Origin: Psychrobacter sp. JCM 18902
Lineage (GTDB): Bacteria; Pseudomonadota; Gammaproteobacteria; Pseudomonadales; Moraxellaceae
Direction of reading: 5' to 3'
Assembly (NCBI RefSeq): GCF_904846615.1
Contig: NZ_CAJHBK010000001.1
Span: 62,001-126,000, forward strand
Length of the DNA stretch: 64,000 nt
Position numbers and translations under genes: made by a program. Shown piece by piece: positions 56,055 to 64,000 of the stretch (the stretch's first letter is position 1; each line of letters begins with the position of its first letter). A model generated the notes under the pieces. The model made no database searches. It was given only the letters and a program-made list of their open reading frames with translations, and had not been told where the DNA came from.

Positions 56055-56687
56055 ATGAGAAAAGTAGTTATGTTATCGGCAGCTGCCATTCTAGGAATCG
56101 CTAGTATCGCGGTGAGCCAAGCTGAAAGTGTTGTAGATACTCCTGTAACTGTTTCTGATGTAGCAGCAGCGCAGGAAGTGGTAGCAAATGCGCCTGAGCA
56201 GTTGGGTGATGATACCCAAGCTGCTGCAGATACGACTGATGGCGAGGCACCTGCCGCAGAAACTGCCGCTGCCGCACCTGCAGTTGATGAAGAGCCTATT
56301 CCGCAAGATACGCCGCAAGTGCAAAAGCTGATTGCTTTGTATCCTAACTTAATTGCTCGCATTCAGCCAGTTGCTAAAGTGTGCTTTGAAGACGATGAAG
56401 TTTGTGATGTGACGGCACGCGCCGCTGGCCCAGCAGCGGGTGACGGCCCTCGTGATGGCAAAGCAGTATACAACGCGGTATGTCAGACTTGTCATGCGGC
56501 AGGTCTACTTGGCTCGCCAATCTTAGGTGACGCTGGTGCATGGGGACCACGTATCTCCAAGGGTAAAGAAACATTATATACTCATGCTATCAATGGTTTT
56601 AACGCCATGCCTGCTAAAGGTGGTGCTGATATCCCTGATGAGGAAGTTCAAAACGCTGTCGATTATATGGTTGGTGAAGCAAGCTAA
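56055..56687 (+). CDS. Cytochrome c5-like c-type cytochrome
   Basis: This 210-aa periplasmic electron carrier has a signal peptide (MRKVVMLSAAAILGIASIAV...). An Ala/Glu/Pro-rich acidic linker (about 35-85) leads to a single-heme domain with CQTCH at 143-147 and a probable axial Met in NAMPAKGG (about 190). The C-terminal pattern DIPDEEVQNAVDYM is typical of cytochrome c5. Heme attachment needs the Ccm system, outside the window. A strong terminator follows. Confidence 0.88.
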   Translation: MRKVVMLSAAAILGIASIAVSQAESVVDTPVTVSDVAAAQEVVANAPEQLGDDTQAAADTTDGEAPAAETAAAAPAVDEEPIPQDTPQVQKLIALYPNLIARIQPVAKVCFEDDEVCDVTARAAGPAAGDGPRDGKAVYNAVCQTCHAAGLLGSPILGDAGAWGPRISKGKETLYTHAINGFNAMPAKGGADIPDEEVQNAVDYMVGEAS

Positions 56688-56732
56688 TTGTATTGAATAT
56701 CTGGCTAAGCCTTTTACCCTATATATCAGTGG

Positions 56733-56769
56733 AGCGCCTATTTCATTAAATGAGATAGGCGCTTTTTTA
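56733..56769 (+). terminator. Terminator after cytochrome gene
   Basis: AGCGCCTATTTCAT (56733-56746) pairs with ATGAGATAGGCGCT (56750-56763), followed by a T run. The sequence is very similar to the terminator at 61030 and related to that at 16252. Confidence 0.88.
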
Positions 56770-56919
56770 ATGATGAGTATTATCAATACGGTACTTCTAA
56801 GGCATTACAGTTGAAATCCACCGACACTAGCCTCACTTTATGACATTACACAGTCTCTTCTGTCTATTTATATTCTAAAAACGATTTTACATAAATTTAT
56901 AACCAATAAAGAGGTTTTC

Positions 56920-57882
56920 ATGTCTGAGGTACCAGCACTTGCTATCCAGAATTTATCCAAAACCTATAGTAATGGGTTTTCGGCACTCAAAGATGTCAGT
57001 TTAACCGTCCCGCAAGGAGGTTTTTTTGCGTTGCTGGGGCCAAATGGTGCTGGTAAATCAACCATGATTGGTATTATTAGCTCGCTTTTTAAACCAACCA
57101 CTGGCAGCGTAAAGATCTTTGGCACCGACTTACTAGAGAATCCGTCTGTTGCTAAACAGTATCTTGGTATCGTCCCACAAGAGTTTAATTTTAATATGTT
57201 CGAAAAAGTCGAAGATATTTTGATTACACAGGCCGGTTACTTTGGTATTCCTGCCAAAGAAGCACGCCCACGGGCAAAACGATTATTAATGGCGCTAGGT
57301 CTGTGGGAGAAGCGCAATAGCAAGTCACGTGAGCTATCAGGTGGTATGAAGCGCCGGTTGATGATTGCAAGGGCGCTGATTCATAAGCCAAAATTATTGA
57401 TTTTGGATGAGCCAACCGCTGGGGTAGATATCGAGTTACGCCGCTCTATGTGGGAGTTTATGCAGCAGATTAATATCGAAGAAAACACCACGATTATTCT
57501 GACGACTCATTATCTTGAAGAAGCGGAGCAGCTGTGCAAACGCATTGCAATTTTGGATCATGGTGAAATTCGTATTAATACTGAGATGAAGGACTTGCTA
57601 GCGCAGCTATCGGTTGAGACTTTTGTTTTTGATTTGGAGACACCGCTTACGCGTCAATTGGTTTTGACAGGAGTGACAGACACATCGCAGCCTGATGATC
57701 AGACGCTTGAAGTCACACTGACTGAAGGCGAATCGTTGAATGGTGTTTTTGACCAGTTATCGGCGCAAGGTATCACGGTAGCCAGTATGCGTAATAAAGC
57801 AAATCGACTGGAAGAGCTATTTATGCGTTTAGTAGACAAAAATATCCAAAGTGCAGACAGCATGAAGGAGGCAGGATTGTGA
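56920..57882 (+). CDS. yadG: ABC transporter ATP-binding protein (YadG-like)
   Basis: This 320-aa ATPase subunit has Walker A GPNGAGKST (about 39-47), signature LSGGMKRRL (about 144-152), Walker B LLILDEPTAGVD (about 163-174) and switch His in TTHYLEEAE. It belongs to the ABC-2 exporter group with YadG and NodI. It overlaps the permease gene by 4 bp. Together they form a two-gene exporter; the substrate is unknown. Confidence 0.9.
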   Translation: MSEVPALAIQNLSKTYSNGFSALKDVSLTVPQGGFFALLGPNGAGKSTMIGIISSLFKPTTGSVKIFGTDLLENPSVAKQYLGIVPQEFNFNMFEKVEDILITQAGYFGIPAKEARPRAKRLLMALGLWEKRNSKSRELSGGMKRRLMIARALIHKPKLLILDEPTAGVDIELRRSMWEFMQQINIEENTTIILTTHYLEEAEQLCKRIAILDHGEIRINTEMKDLLAQLSVETFVFDLETPLTRQLVLTGVTDTSQPDDQTLEVTLTEGESLNGVFDQLSAQGITVASMRNKANRLEELFMRLVDKNIQSADSMKEAGL

Positions 57883-58685
57883 GTCAAGAAATGATAGATC
57901 CTAATAAAACCATGTCATGGAATAAAAAGTGGATTGCTTTTCGCACCATTTTATTAAAAGAGGTTCGCCGAATTCTGCGTATTTGGCCACAGACCTTGCT
58001 GCCACCAGTTATTACGATGAGTCTCTATTTTGTCATCTTCGGTAAGATGATTGGCTCGCGTGTGGGTGAAATGGGCGGCGTACCATACATGCAGTTTATC
58101 GTGCCTGGCCTCATTATGATGTCGATTATTACCAACAGTTACTCCAATGTGGTATCGAGCTTCTTTAGTGCCAAGTTCACCTCCAGTATCGAGGAGTTGT
58201 TGGTTTCGCCAGTTTCCAAACATGCGATTTTAATGGGTTATATCAGTGGGGGTATCTTTCGTGGACTGGCCATTGGTATCATCGTCTCAATAGTCGCACT
58301 ATTCTTTACTGACCTTGGCATTGAGCATTTATTTGTGACGGTATTTACCGTACTGGGTACGTCTATCTTATTTTCACTTGGTGGCTTTATCAACGCCGTG
58401 TTTGCTCGCTCATTTGATGATATTTCTATCATTCCAAGTTTTGTGCTTACGCCATTGACTTATCTAGGTGGTGTGTTCTACTCGATGGAAAACTTGTCAC
58501 CATTTTGGCAAAATATTTCGCTATTAAATCCTATCGTTTATATGGTGAACTCGTTCCGTTACGGTATTCTCGGTTATTCTGATGTGAATGTCTGGTATTC
58601 GATGGCCGCTATTTTTGTCTTCTGTGCGGTATTCTATACCATCGCCTATCGTTTACTCAGTAATGGCTCACGTGTGCGCTTGTAG
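57879..58685 (+). CDS. yadH: ABC-2 type permease (YadH-like)
   Basis: This 268-aa inner-membrane protein has about six hydrophobic helices and the ABC-2 permease motif LTYLGGVFYSMENLSPFWQ (about 186-204). It starts with GTG, supported by an ideal AAGGAGG at 57865-57871, inside the end of the ATPase gene. It forms the transport channel with YadG. A terminator follows. Confidence 0.9.
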   Translation: MSQEMIDPNKTMSWNKKWIAFRTILLKEVRRILRIWPQTLLPPVITMSLYFVIFGKMIGSRVGEMGGVPYMQFIVPGLIMMSIITNSYSNVVSSFFSAKFTSSIEELLVSPVSKHAILMGYISGGIFRGLAIGIIVSIVALFFTDLGIEHLFVTVFTVLGTSILFSLGGFINAVFARSFDDISIIPSFVLTPLTYLGGVFYSMENLSPFWQNISLLNPIVYMVNSFRYGILGYSDVNVWYSMAAIFVFCAVFYTIAYRLLSNGSRVRL

Positions 58686-58723
58686 ATTAGTTTGTAAAAT
58701 GTAGCTTGTCACCTTATTATAAG

Positions 58724-58748
58724 AGTCCAACATTGTTGGGCTTTTTTT
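58724..58748 (+). terminator. Terminator after yadGH
   Basis: AGTCCAAC (58724-58731) pairs with GTTGGGCT (58735-58742) across ATT, followed by T7. The T run runs straight into the start codon of the next gene. Confidence 0.8.
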
Positions 58749-59573
58749 ATGCAAAAAATTTCAATAAGGCATAAGCTTTTGATAATAGCGGTATTAAGTG
58801 GCTTTTCCAATGCTGCTATTGCGGCATCGTTTGCTAATATGGATGATTATGTTTGGGAGACTATAGAAGCGCCTATTTATCCTAACTGGGGTAAGGATTG
58901 CAATAGTGAGGATGAGCGGATTTATCAAGATTGCTTAGATAAAAGCTTGATGATTTATAATCAAGACCTCATCGAAAAACTACAACTATCAAAATATATT
59001 TCTCGTCAGCTAAACCAGACCACTATTACGATACCCAGTCATGAATCTCCCATCATATTGACCGATAAGCCTGTACAAGACGAAAACGGGGATGGCCTTA
59101 GATATGTTTATCTTATAAATAGCTATGATAAAAATAAAAACTGGCTTTATCTATCTGGACAAGTCTATGAAACTAATAACACAGTATTGGTTGATCTAAA
59201 CACGGGTGTTATACAAGAGTTTGAAGGATCGCATTTGACATTTTCACCAGACATGACTTATGCAGCTACGGTTAAAGTTGAGTTTCCAGAAGAAGAAGAG
59301 GTTATCATTTGGAGGAAGGACAAGTACGGTAGCTATCAGTATGATAAAAACAATATGGATTATGGAAATTTTCGGCAACATTTCAAGTTTTATGACAGTC
59401 GGAAGTATAGTCCAATGCCTTATAGTGCAAAGCTTGAATGGGTTACCAATGATAGCTTATTGGTAGATTTTTATTTTAATATGAATGAGCATGACACTAT
59501 TGCTTATCGAGTACGATTTAATTATGTGAAGACAGAGCCCACATCAGACTGGCAAATGATTCCCATAAAATAG
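58749..59573 (+). CDS. Secreted hypothetical protein
   Basis: This 274-aa protein has a signal peptide (ISIRHKLLIIAVLSGFSNAA, cleavage near AIAA). The mature part is acidic and Tyr/Asp-rich, with a section like beta-propeller units (VDLNTGVIQEFEGSHLTFSPDMTYAATV). No family is recognised. The ATG directly follows the T run of the yadGH terminator and has no Shine-Dalgarno sequence. A leaderless transcript or a wrong start is possible, but no better in-frame start precedes the signal peptide. Confidence 0.6.
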   Translation: MQKISIRHKLLIIAVLSGFSNAAIAASFANMDDYVWETIEAPIYPNWGKDCNSEDERIYQDCLDKSLMIYNQDLIEKLQLSKYISRQLNQTTITIPSHESPIILTDKPVQDENGDGLRYVYLINSYDKNKNWLYLSGQVYETNNTVLVDLNTGVIQEFEGSHLTFSPDMTYAATVKVEFPEEEEVIIWRKDKYGSYQYDKNNMDYGNFRQHFKFYDSRKYSPMPYSAKLEWVTNDSLLVDFYFNMNEHDTIAYRVRFNYVKTEPTSDWQMIPIK

Positions 59574-59636
59574 CCCATTGCTGTAAAATGACTGGTTTTT
59601 ATTTCATTATATTTAAGCATGAAAGGTAAGTAACTT

Positions 59637-60521
59637 ATGAGTATTCACGGTATTTTGGGTGAAAAAACCACTGACTATCCAACCGAGTATAGTCCAGAGA
59701 CCTTGTATCCTATCGCTCGCAGTATGGGTCGCGATGTCATTGGCTGGCAAGACGATAAGTTAATGGTTGGCATCGATTGGTGGCAGGCATTTGAGATGTC
59801 TTGGTTAAATCAACAGGGTATCTCGCAGGTTGCGATAGCACGCTTTGGTATTCCGGCCAGCTCGCCATTTATCGTTGAATCAAAGTCACTTAAGCTTTAT
59901 CTAAACAGTATCAACTTTACTGAATTCGCTAGTTGGGCAGAAGTACACAGGCTGATTGCTAAAGACTTATCAGCCTGTGTACAAGCAGAAGTACAAGTTG
60001 AGTTGTTTGGCTTAAATGACGACTTGCATAATAAGACATCAGGGTTATTGGTGGCTCAACCTGAGGGTGTTTGTATTGATGACGCGCTTGCTAATACTAG
60101 CGAAAAAGTCGCATTGTGTGAGCATCCTGATGCGTCATTGCTAAGTATTGATAAAGATTTAAACAGTAGCTCTATTTTAGAGAATACTGGCACTGAGCCT
60201 TATACTTTTTATTCTAATTTGCTGCGTAGTAACTGTCCGGTGACCAATCAACCAGATTGGGGAACGTTGGCAGTATCGATTATGACGGATAAGCCCATTA
60301 ATACGGCTAATATACTGCGTTATATTTTAAGTTTCCGTCAGCACAATGGTTTTCATGAGCAATGTGTCGAGCAGATATTTGCTGATCTGAGTCGATATTA
60401 TGAGCCAAGTGAGCTGATGGTTCGCGCTTGGTATACACGCCGAGGCGGTATCGATATCAACCCTTGCCGTGTGAGTGATATAACCTTGCTACCTAAACCA
60501 AGTCGTTTGATTCGCCAGTAG
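59637..60521 (+). CDS. queF: NADPH-dependent 7-cyano-7-deazaguanine reductase
   Basis: This 294-aa cytoplasmic enzyme (long, two-domain type) reduces preQ0 to preQ1 in queuosine biosynthesis. The QueF motif ESKSLKLYLNS lies near 80-90, and the catalytic Cys in SNCPVTNQPDW is near residue 200. The C-terminal substrate and NADPH region has LRYILSFRQHNGFHEQC. The start has a purine-rich AAAGGTAAG site. It appears alone; no other queuosine genes are in the window. Confidence 0.93.
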   Translation: MSIHGILGEKTTDYPTEYSPETLYPIARSMGRDVIGWQDDKLMVGIDWWQAFEMSWLNQQGISQVAIARFGIPASSPFIVESKSLKLYLNSINFTEFASWAEVHRLIAKDLSACVQAEVQVELFGLNDDLHNKTSGLLVAQPEGVCIDDALANTSEKVALCEHPDASLLSIDKDLNSSSILENTGTEPYTFYSNLLRSNCPVTNQPDWGTLAVSIMTDKPINTANILRYILSFRQHNGFHEQCVEQIFADLSRYYEPSELMVRAWYTRRGGIDINPCRVSDITLLPKPSRLIRQ

Positions 60522-60603
60522 ATTTGGTGCTTGCTCATACTCATCAAATGCGTTTATATACTCATATAGGTAGATGTTATTTTGCTTTGACTCGGAGGTA
60601 TAT

Positions 60604-61005
60604 ATGAAAGGCGCCACTGGTTTTTTGACGGTGCTAGCGGCAGCTGCTTTGTCTATTTCTCTCATGCAATCGGCACAAGCGGAGTTTATTGAAAATCAAT
60701 ATAACTGTGAAAATGCTTATATGGAAGTGGCTTATGATTGTGGTAACGATGCGATTGTAGTCGAAAAAAATCGCCTTAATAAAATTTATATGAGTGCTTA
60801 TCGTACTTTGAATACGACACAACAACAGCGCTTGGATAAAGAACAGCGTATATGGTTAAAGGATCGTAATGATAAGTGTGACTTTGAATATGACGGTCCA
60901 ATGAATAATTCTGTGGTATACGCCCAGATTAGCGCTAATGTTTGCACCGCTAATGAGACACAGAAACGCAGTAAGGTCATTGCTAAAAGATATAATATTA
61001 AGTAG
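60604..61005 (+). CDS. LprI-like (DUF1311) periplasmic protein
   Basis: This 133-aa protein has a signal peptide (ending MQSAQA). Four conserved Cys and an LNKIYMSAYRTLNTTQQQRL ... QRIWLKDRNDKCDFE stretch are characteristic of the LprI/DUF1311 group, some members of which inhibit lysozyme. GGAGG at 60595-60599 fixes the start at 60604. It is probably periplasmic; lysozyme inhibition is only a family-level possibility. Confidence 0.8.
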   Translation: MKGATGFLTVLAAAALSISLMQSAQAEFIENQYNCENAYMEVAYDCGNDAIVVEKNRLNKIYMSAYRTLNTTQQQRLDKEQRIWLKDRNDKCDFEYDGPMNNSVVYAQISANVCTANETQKRSKVIAKRYNIK

Positions 61006-61029
61006 TTTTTTTTAGCTATATTACACGCG

Positions 61030-61068
61030 AAAAAGCGCCTATCTCATTTAATGAGACAGGCGCTTTTT
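61030..61068. terminator. Bidirectional terminator between LprI-like gene and proS
   Basis: AAAAAGCGCCTATCTCAT (61030-61047) pairs with ATGAGACAGGCGCTTTTT (61050-61067) with one mismatch, and A/T runs lie on both sides. It serves convergent genes and resembles the terminator at 56733. Confidence 0.88.
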
Positions 61069-61092
61069 ATGGCACAGTTTTAACGAGTAAAA

Positions 61093-62811
61093 CTATTTGC
61101 CGCTTACTATTGCAATGACTTCTTCACGGCTTAGCATTTGCTTTTCTGTCTCACGGCGATTGACGTATTCGTACTTGCCTTCAGCCAAGTTACGGTCTGA
61201 AACCACGATACGATGTGGAATACCAATCAATTCTAGATCAGCAAACTTAACACCTGGACGCTCGTTACGATCATCAAGAAGCACATTGATGCCTTGTGCT
61301 TTTAACTCTTCATAGAGTGCCGTCGCTGTCTGCATGACGGTCTCTTCTTTTGACTTCATCGGGATGATAGCGACTTCAAAAGGAGCGATTGAATCATTAA
61401 CCGTTGGCGTTTGTGGCCACATGATACCGTTTTCGTCGTTGTTCTGTTCGATAGCAGCGGCAATGATACGGCTCACACCAATACCGTAGCAGCCCATCAT
61501 TAGGGTCACAGGCTTACCATCTTCACCAGATACGGTAGCATTTAACGCTTGCGAGTACTTATCACCCAACTGGAAGATATGACCGACCTCGATACCACGT
61601 TTGATTTTTAGGCTGCCTTTACCATCAGGAGAAGGGTCGCCTTCCTGCACATTGCGTACATCAACGACACGAGTAATGCTCGCATCACGCGCCCAGTTCA
61701 TACCAGTGGTGTGTTTATTGACTTCATTGGCACCGCATACAAAGTCTGACAAAGTTGCTGCCGAACGATCAACGAAGACAGGCATATCCAAATTAACGCC
61801 AATATAGCCTTTATGCAGACCAGCAGCTTTCAGTTCTTCATCAGAAGCCATTGTCAGCGGTACATTGGCCTCTTCGATTTTCTCAGCTTTGATCGTATTT
61901 AGCTGATGATCACCGCGTAATACGATAGCAATAAGCTGTGGCTCATCATTTTCGGTATGACCATGGACGATTAATGTTTTGACCGTCGTTTCTAATGGTA
62001 AGCCTAAATGTTCAGCAACCATTTTACAGCTGGTCATATTTTCCGTCAGGACGTCTTCGCGTTCCATTTTCGGTGGCTGACGCTCAGCTGTGCTCACTGA
62101 TTCGGCAAGCTCAACGTTGGCTGCATAATCAGAAGAATCAGAGAAGGCAATATCATCTTCGCCGCTGTCTGCTAAGACATGAAATTCGTGTGAAGCAAAA
62201 CCACCAATAGAACCAGTATCCGCTTGTACCGCACGGAAATCTAAACCCAAACGGGTAAAGATACGCGTATAAGCGTCATACATATCATGGTAAGTCTTGG
62301 CGAGTGAGGCTTGGTCAACGTGGAACGAATAAGCATCTTTCATGGTAAATTCGCGTGCGCGCATCACACCAAAACGTGGACGAATCTCATCACGGAATTT
62401 GTTCTGAATTTGGAAAAAGGTGATTGGTAATTGTTTATAACTACGCAGCTCGCCTTGCGCCAGATTGGTGATGACTTCTTCATGCGTCGGACCAAGCACA
62501 AAGTCGCGATCATGACGATCTTTGAAGCGCAACAGCTCAGGACCATAATCGTTAAAGCGTCCGGTCGTTTGCCAAAGCTCGGCAGGCTGGGTCATCGGCA
62601 TGAGCACTTCTTGCGCACCAACTTCTTGCATCTCTTCACGAACAATACGTTCGACTTTTTGCAAGATACGTAGCCCCATGGGCAACCAAATATATAACCC
62701 AGAAGCAATCTTTCGAATAAGACCGGCACGCACCATCAATTGGCTTGAGGCGATATCGGCATCACTTGGGGTTTCTTTTAGAGTGGCAAATAAAAATTGA
62801 CTGGCTTTCAT
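61093..62811 (-). CDS. proS: Prolyl-tRNA synthetase
   Basis: This 572-aa class II aminoacyl-tRNA synthetase charges tRNA-Pro in the cytoplasm. It has the bacterial ProRS layout: catalytic core with motif 1/2 ([27 protein letters not shown]), an inserted editing (INS/YbaK-like) domain about 225-405 and motif 3 ([14 protein letters not shown], about 445-458). An anticodon-binding C-terminus ([26 protein letters not shown]) follows. It is complete, ends before a bidirectional terminator, and its start codon is the last ATG of the frame. Confidence 0.96.
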   Translation of the reverse strand: MKASQFLFATLKETPSDADIASSQLMVRAGLIRKIASGLYIWLPMGLRILQKVERIVREEMQEVGAQEVLMPMTQPAELWQTTGRFNDYGPELLRFKDRHDRDFVLGPTHEEVITNLAQGELRSYKQLPITFFQIQNKFRDEIRPRFGVMRAREFTMKDAYSFHVDQASLAKTYHDMYDAYTRIFTRLGLDFRAVQADTGSIGGFASHEFHVLADSGEDDIAFSDSSDYAANVELAESVSTAERQPPKMEREDVLTENMTSCKMVAEHLGLPLETTVKTLIVHGHTENDEPQLIAIVLRGDHQLNTIKAEKIEEANVPLTMASDEELKAAGLHKGYIGVNLDMPVFVDRSAATLSDFVCGANEVNKHTTGMNWARDASITRVVDVRNVQEGDPSPDGKGSLKIKRGIEVGHIFQLGDKYSQALNATVSGEDGKPVTLMMGCYGIGVSRIIAAAIEQNNDENGIMWPQTPTVNDSIAPFEVAIIPMKSKEETVMQTATALYEELKAQGINVLLDDRNERPGVKFADLELIGIPHRIVVSDRNLAEGKYEYVNRRETEKQMLSREEVIAIVSGK

Positions 62812-63380
62812 AAATAAAGCGTAACCTTATCAACGATAAAATAAATAAGAAATAGTAGGATATTGAGCGTGTGCTTTGATGGCCGACGCAAGCTTACCTT
62901 TGTATCACTTGGTAATAGTCTAGGACATGCCTAGCTAAAAAGTACTGCGACAAACAGTACATGAATAGAAAGTGCGTTCATAAAACGCCTTACAAAAAGG
63001 CTGGAACTTTTCATTTTGTATTAAAACGTTGATGTTGGCAGCGTCATACTTTACGCATAAAGACCAGAAAAATAGATGTACGCCAACATTTTGCTTATAC
63101 AATCTGACTATGTTAGGTAAAGTTAGCCTAAGACGCAATGACTTTTTGTTTTTTCAGACAGAACGTGACTTAAACGTGACTTAAACGAGCAAATGAGGTC
63201 AATACAACTCGATTATTTACCAGTTTTTAGAGTATTTATAGTAAATGGTAGCGCTAGTCATTATGTAGCGTATTGGTAGTTATTACTTGAAGTTGCTGCT
63301 CAAAAGTAGCATTTATCATTTAGACAGTTATTTGTTATACGTTTAATAAAAATAAATGATAAAACTCTGAGGGTGTTTAT
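62812..63380. other. Divergent spacer between proS and DUF4230 gene
   Basis: This spacer of about 570 bp has no credible gene. It includes an 11-bp tandem repeat AACGTGACTTA (63162-63172 and 63173-63183) that could be a regulator site. The promoters of both divergent genes must lie here. Confidence 0.45.
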
Positions 63381-64000
63381 ATGAATAATCCTGACAATCG
63401 ATCTCCTGTTAATAATGATGCGACTCACTCACAAGCGAAAAAACCCATTGCGATGATGTCGTGGATGATATTGCTCATCGGTTTAGCAGCTATCGTTTTT
63501 GCTATTTATAGTGTGCAGAATATAACCAAGGAAGAGCCGATAGAAACCATTACTCGTGAAGGCGTGGTCACACAAATTCAAAAGTTAAATCGTTTGGAAA
63601 CGGTGGCGTTCAGTGTCGATACCGTCATTACCAGTCAACGTCCTGGCAGTTGGATGAAGCTGTGGCAAGACGAGCAAAAGGGTTTGTTTATCGCGCGCGG
63701 ACGAGTGGAGGCGGGGATTGATTTAAGTGCACTTACCCCTGAGATGGTACAAGTGGTGCAGCCTGATAATAATATAAATGAGGTACAAGAAGCGGGTGCT
63801 AATACGCCAGTCTCAATGATGCCGCAAATTAATATTACCATCCCACCATCAGAGATATTTTCAGTTTATCTAGACGATATCGAGATTTATGATTGGCAGA
63901 CGGGTGCTTTTGGCATGATGCAAGTCGATCCAAAAATATTGCAACAAGCCCAAAGTATGGCAAAAAAAGAAGTGCTCGAACGCGCTTGTCGCGGTGATGT
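63381..64000 (+). CDS. DUF4230 membrane protein, 3'-partial
   Basis: This open frame of 206 codons runs off the window end. A GAGGG site precedes ATG 63381. The N-terminus is hydrophilic, followed by one transmembrane helix (MSWMILLIGLAAIVFAIYSV, about 29-48). The outer domain (EGVVTQIQKLNRLETVAFSV ... GLFIARGRVEAGIDLSALTPEM ... ITIPPSEIFSVYLDDIEIYD) matches DUF4230. Function is unknown. Confidence 0.8.
   Translation, partial: MNNPDNRSPVNNDATHSQAKKPIAMMSWMILLIGLAAIVFAIYSVQNITKEEPIETITREGVVTQIQKLNRLETVAFSVDTVITSQRPGSWMKLWQDEQKGLFIARGRVEAGIDLSALTPEMVQVVQPDNNINEVQEAGANTPVSMMPQINITIPPSEIFSVYLDDIEIYDWQTGAFGMMQVDPKILQQAQSMAKKEVLERACRGD

Noticed and set aside
61995..62673. Plus-strand frames inside proS
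   Set aside because: They are antisense to conserved synthetase sequence with no ribosome sites.

Overview
The window looks like chromosome of a Psychrobacter-type gammaproteobacterium (Moraxellaceae). The basis is gene content (lipase chaperone, cobalamin-dependent methionine synthase, long-form QueF, tandem fasciclin lipoproteins), moderate GC core genes and recurrent GCGCCTAT-type terminators. This assignment is inferred from content, not from a database search.

Layout. (1) 1-12.7 kb: the end of a lipase chaperone gene, two lipoproteins (META-domain and TolB/WD40-like), then a same-strand cluster of NfeD/YqiJ-like membrane protein, YqiK flotillin and a giant (about 2060 aa) DUF3686/AAA ATPase, probably one membrane-associated system. 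Two tandem tiny DUF2256 zinc-ribbon genes follow. (2) 13.4-16.4 kb: a very AT-rich insert with a SIR2-domain, defence-type gene broken by two one-base frameshifts, each in a homopolymer. It is followed by a degenerate copy of the metH 3' end. (3) 16.4-33.0 kb: core genes, namely a BASS-family transporter, metH, three fasciclin lipoproteins, an alanine/glycine:cation symporter, a lemA-TPM-TPM cluster, adenosine deaminase and a CobB-type sirtuin.

(4) 33.03-55.64 kb: an integrated element of about 22.6 kb in the 3' end of a tRNA-Arg(CCG) gene. A 23-bp exact direct repeat (33026-33048 and 55614-55636) marks the att sites. Just inside each end lies the same tandem pair of TATGTACAAC boxes, which are likely integrase arm sites. 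The right end carries integrase, a coiled-coil protein, an AlpA-like excisionase frame, an HTH protein, a DUF927 helicase-like protein and repeat-rich non-coding DNA, a P4-like replication/integration module. The left and central part is a type I restriction-modification locus (hsdM-hsdS ... hsdR) whose hsdS-hsdR gap is stuffed with cargo: two Sel1-repeat proteins, two paralogous TPR-like proteins, secreted and membrane hypotheticals and a MITE. Truncated copies of the hsdR 5' end lie between the cargo blocks, so the gap appears to have grown by repeated insertion next to the hsdR start.

(5) 55.6-64 kb: core genes again, namely tRNA-Arg, a cytochrome c5-like protein, a YadG/YadH-type ABC exporter, a hypothetical secreted protein, queF, an LprI-like protein, proS and the start of a DUF4230 membrane protein.

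Main points of interest are the hsdR-echo cargo hotspot, the MITE that abuts a start codon, the matching arm-type repeats of the tRNA-Arg element, the doubly frameshifted SIR2 gene next to a metH remnant, and the flotillin/giant-ATPase cluster.
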